From NCBI GenBank assembly GCA_963762425.1, contig CAVXKY010000016.1:1-61414 (forward strand): a DNA stretch of 61,414 bases, read 5' to 3'. The stretch is from REEB95 sp963762425. Its GTDB lineage: Bacteria; Pseudomonadota; Alphaproteobacteria; ATCC43930; CGMCC-115725. Position numbers and translations under genes: made by a program. The notes under the pieces are model-generated. The model was given only the letters and a program-made list of their open reading frames with translations. It made no database searches and was not told the DNA's origin. Of this stretch, positions 59,468 through 61,414 are shown one piece after another (the first letter of the stretch is position 1; each line of letters starts with the position of its first letter).

Positions 59468-59729
59468 TCACCTCCGCCAGGGGCAATCGGCGCGGCCGCA
59501 GGCGGCCGCGCTTTGCGCCGGCACATAGGCGCCGCAACTCCGGCATTTGATCAAATCCTCGGCGGGCAGGTTGCGCGTGGCGCCAGGCGCGGCGTTGCGC
59601 TGGCGCTCCATCTCCTCGCGCAGCGCGCGGCGAATCTGCTCGAACTCGCTTGGTGTATTTCCAGCCATACCACACGACCAGGAATACCAGCGCCAGCAGC
59701 AGCACTTTACCCGGGCTGAATCCGAACAT
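59468..59729 (-). CDS. small membrane-anchored zinc-ribbon protein (frameshifted)
   Basis: ATG 59729 starts MFGFSPGKVLLLALVFLVVW, a single N-terminal membrane helix. A one-base shift near 59645 leads into EQIRRALREEMERQ and then a zinc-ribbon-like tail CRSCGAYVPAQ...CGRADCP, ending at 59468. Removing one G joins the frames as YTKRFEQIRRALREE. Total about 86 residues. Such proteins lie beside glyQ in many alphaproteobacteria. Function unknown. Confidence 0.65.
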
Positions 59730-59840
59730 GCCCTGGTGTAGGGGAGCGCCCCCACAGGGTCAAGCCAGGCCGATGGAATTGGCGTCCCGCAAACCGGTAC
59801 GCCGGGGCCCGATTGCGCGGGCTTGCCCAAGGGCGCGATA

Positions 59841-60719
59841 ATGCGCGTCATGCCGCCCGATCCGGCCAACGCGTCCGCGCGTTTCGAGATCGACGTCGAA
59901 GACGTCGAGTACCAGCGCATCGGTGGCAAGCCGATGCTGGCGCGGCTTTACCGGCCGCGCGCGCGCCGGATCGTCCCCGCCTTGGTCGAGGTGCATGGCG
60001 GCGCCTGGGTCAATGGCGACCGGCTCAACAACGCCGTGCTCGACGAGCATCTGGCGCGGTGCGGCGTTCTGGTGATGGCGGTCGATTTCCGCATGCCGCC
60101 CGGGGATCCTTATCCCGCCGCCGTTGCCGACGTGAACCTGGCGACGCGCTGGCTCAAGGCCAACGCGTTGCGGCTCGGCAGCCGCGTCGAACAGGTGGGC
60201 GGGCTCGGCACGTCGAGCGGCGGGCAGATCCTGATGCTGAGCGCGATGCGGCCGCGTGATAAACGTTATGCGAGCCTTCCCCTGCCCGGGCCGCTGGCGA
60301 GCGCCGCCGGCTTCGACGCGCGGCTGCGTTTCATCGTGTGCTGCTGGGCGGTGCTCGATCCGCTGGCGCGCTACCGCATGGCGCGGGAGAAGAACATCCA
60401 GCGTTTCCTCGATGCGCATCTGGCTTATTTCGGCAACGAATCCTCCATGGCCGAGGGCAATCCGCAATTGGCCTTGGAGCGCGGCGAGACCGCCGAGCTG
60501 CCGCCGGCGCTGCTGATCCAAGGCACCGGCGACGACAATCTCGATCATACGATGGCCGACCGCTTCGCGCAGGCCTACCGCAAGGCCGGCGGCAAGGCCG
60601 AGCTGCACAAATTCGACGGTGAGCCGCATATGTTCGTCACCAAAAATCCGGCCTCGGCCAATTCCCAAAAGGCCCTGGCCCTGATCGCCGATTTCGTCGC
60701 GCGGCAAACCGCGCTATAG
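59841..60719 (+). CDS. alpha/beta hydrolase, acetyl esterase/HSL-like
   Basis: About 292 residues from ATG 59841 (MRVMPPDPAN); a TTG 18 bp earlier is possible. Oxyanion-hole motif HGG appears in VEVHGGAWVNGDR, the nucleophile in GTSSGGQ, Asp near QGTGDDNLDH and His in KFDGEPHMF. It should hydrolyse short-chain esters. The domain order is complete. Substrate unknown. Confidence 0.82.
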   Translation: MRVMPPDPANASARFEIDVEDVEYQRIGGKPMLARLYRPRARRIVPALVEVHGGAWVNGDRLNNAVLDEHLARCGVLVMAVDFRMPPGDPYPAAVADVNLATRWLKANALRLGSRVEQVGGLGTSSGGQILMLSAMRPRDKRYASLPLPGPLASAAGFDARLRFIVCCWAVLDPLARYRMAREKNIQRFLDAHLAYFGNESSMAEGNPQLALERGETAELPPALLIQGTGDDNLDHTMADRFAQAYRKAGGKAELHKFDGEPHMFVTKNPASANSQKALALIADFVARQTAL

Positions 60720-60740
60720 CCCTTATAAGAGGAGGAACCC

Positions 60741-61214
60741 ATGCCGCAGATCCGCCATATCGCGCTCGCGACCAACGACCCCGAGAAGACGGCCGCGTTC
60801 TATAAGGATGCCTTCGGCTTCAAGGAAGTGGCGCGCACCAAGAAACGCGACGATCCCCAGCAGCTCGCCTATGGCGTCTATCTCTCCGACGGCACGCTCA
60901 ACCTGGCCATCCTCAAATTCAGGAATTACGACCAGCTCGGCCGCGGCCTCGACTATGTGGGATTGCATCACTTCGGCATCGAGGTGGCGGACAATCTCGA
61001 ATCCTGGATCAAGAAGATCGAATCGCTCGGCGCCGAATGTTTCATGCGCCGGCCCGAAAGCCTGAAGGACGTATTCTTCGAAACCAAAATCCGCGGTCCC
61101 GACGGCGTCGTGTTCGACGTCTCCGAGCATCCCTGGGGCGGCGCCGCGCCGATCAAGGAACGGGAAGGCTCGCCGGTGCGGGTCAAACCGAATTTCGTCG
61201 CGGCCGACGACTAA
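60741..61214 (+). CDS. VOC family protein, glyoxalase-like
   Basis: 157 residues with a single VOC module set: MPQIRHIALATNDPEKTAAFYKDAFGFKEVAR, LHHFGIEV with a likely metal His, and GVVFDVSEHPWG with the final acidic residue. Lactoylglutathione lyase-like, or another metal-dependent small-molecule enzyme. A strong GAGGAGG ribosome site precedes ATG 60741, 21 bp after the esterase stop. Confidence 0.8.
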   Translation: MPQIRHIALATNDPEKTAAFYKDAFGFKEVARTKKRDDPQQLAYGVYLSDGTLNLAILKFRNYDQLGRGLDYVGLHHFGIEVADNLESWIKKIESLGAECFMRRPESLKDVFFETKIRGPDGVVFDVSEHPWGGAAPIKEREGSPVRVKPNFVAADD

Positions 61215-61243
61215 AAATGCGCCGTCATTCCCGCCTCTTTACC

Positions 61244-61328
61244 GTCATTGCGAGGCCGCGAAGCGGCCGAAGCAATCCAGTAGCCGTCGCATCAACTCTG
61301 GATTGCTTCGCCTTCGGCTCGCAATGAC
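61244..61328. repeat. imperfect inverted repeat, GTCATTGCGAGG type
   Basis: Left arm begins GTCATTGCGAGGCCGCGAAG and continues to CAATCCAG; right arm runs from CTGGATTGC to CGCAATGAC, giving arms of about 36 bases with a short loop. Intergenic palindromes with this edge sequence recur in several proteobacterial genomes. The remaining sequence from 61215 to the right window edge shows no gene. Confidence 0.7.
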
Positions 61329-61414
61329 AAGACAGGGCGGGTGATTGACGAGAGCTGTCAGCTATCAGCTCTCGGAGGTGACGAAGGGTAATCTAAAGCT
61401 GAAGATCGAGCCGC

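Overview
The window is GC-rich bacterial chromosome, most likely from an alphaproteobacterium. The block dcd-murA-DUF2948-hisG-hisD-UPF0262-infA-maf-rng, with yacG and tRNA-Phe nearby, is a typical alphaproteobacterial arrangement, and an LpxL-type acyltransferase indicates a Gram-negative envelope. I cannot fix the genus.

Layout. 1-4.7 kb: chromosomal genes (broken alpha/beta hydrolase, rhlE-type RNA helicase, stand-alone AsnC ligand domain, Rieske ferredoxin, GT87 membrane glycosyltransferase, lipoprotein). 4.76-11.1 kb: a small integrative element at tRNA-Phe, with a P4-type integrase, a Cas4-like nuclease and the remains of a type I restriction system. 11.1-20.9 kb: yacG, a TadE/TadE/TadG trio, then the minus-strand block rng-maf-infA-UPF0262-hisD-hisG-DUF2948-murA-dcd. 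20.95-40.15 kb: a 19 kb island in tRNA-Thr, bounded by a 38-bp repeat of the 5' half of the tRNA gene. It carries an IS30-family element, a giant frameshifted autotransporter adhesin, a divergent TPR-glycosyltransferase-TPR-sulfotransferase gene, an E1-like remnant, a TetR-like regulator, a putative PD-(D/E)XK-like protein, an excisionase-like HTH protein and a tyrosine integrase. 40.2-61.4 kb: chromosomal genes for envelope and sugar-polymer synthesis (lpxL-like, amidase, asnB, three glycosyltransferases), metabolism (acuI-like reductase, thiolase, pyrC, VOC and cupin proteins, ppdK) and translation (glyQ, glyS).

The most interesting part is the centre of the tRNA-Thr island. A repeat-rich autotransporter and a roughly 1,260-residue protein combining two TPR modules, a GT9-like domain and a sulfotransferase are transcribed divergently from one 200-bp gap. 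A modification enzyme acting on the adhesin or on a surface polysaccharide is a reasonable but untested inference.

Caution: many otherwise conserved genes (rhlE, hisD, hisG, hsdM, the TPR gene, a zinc-ribbon gene) carry single-base frameshifts, several in short homopolymer runs. The sequence is therefore probably draft quality, and calls of pseudogenes outside the autotransporter, IS30 and restriction loci should be treated with care.
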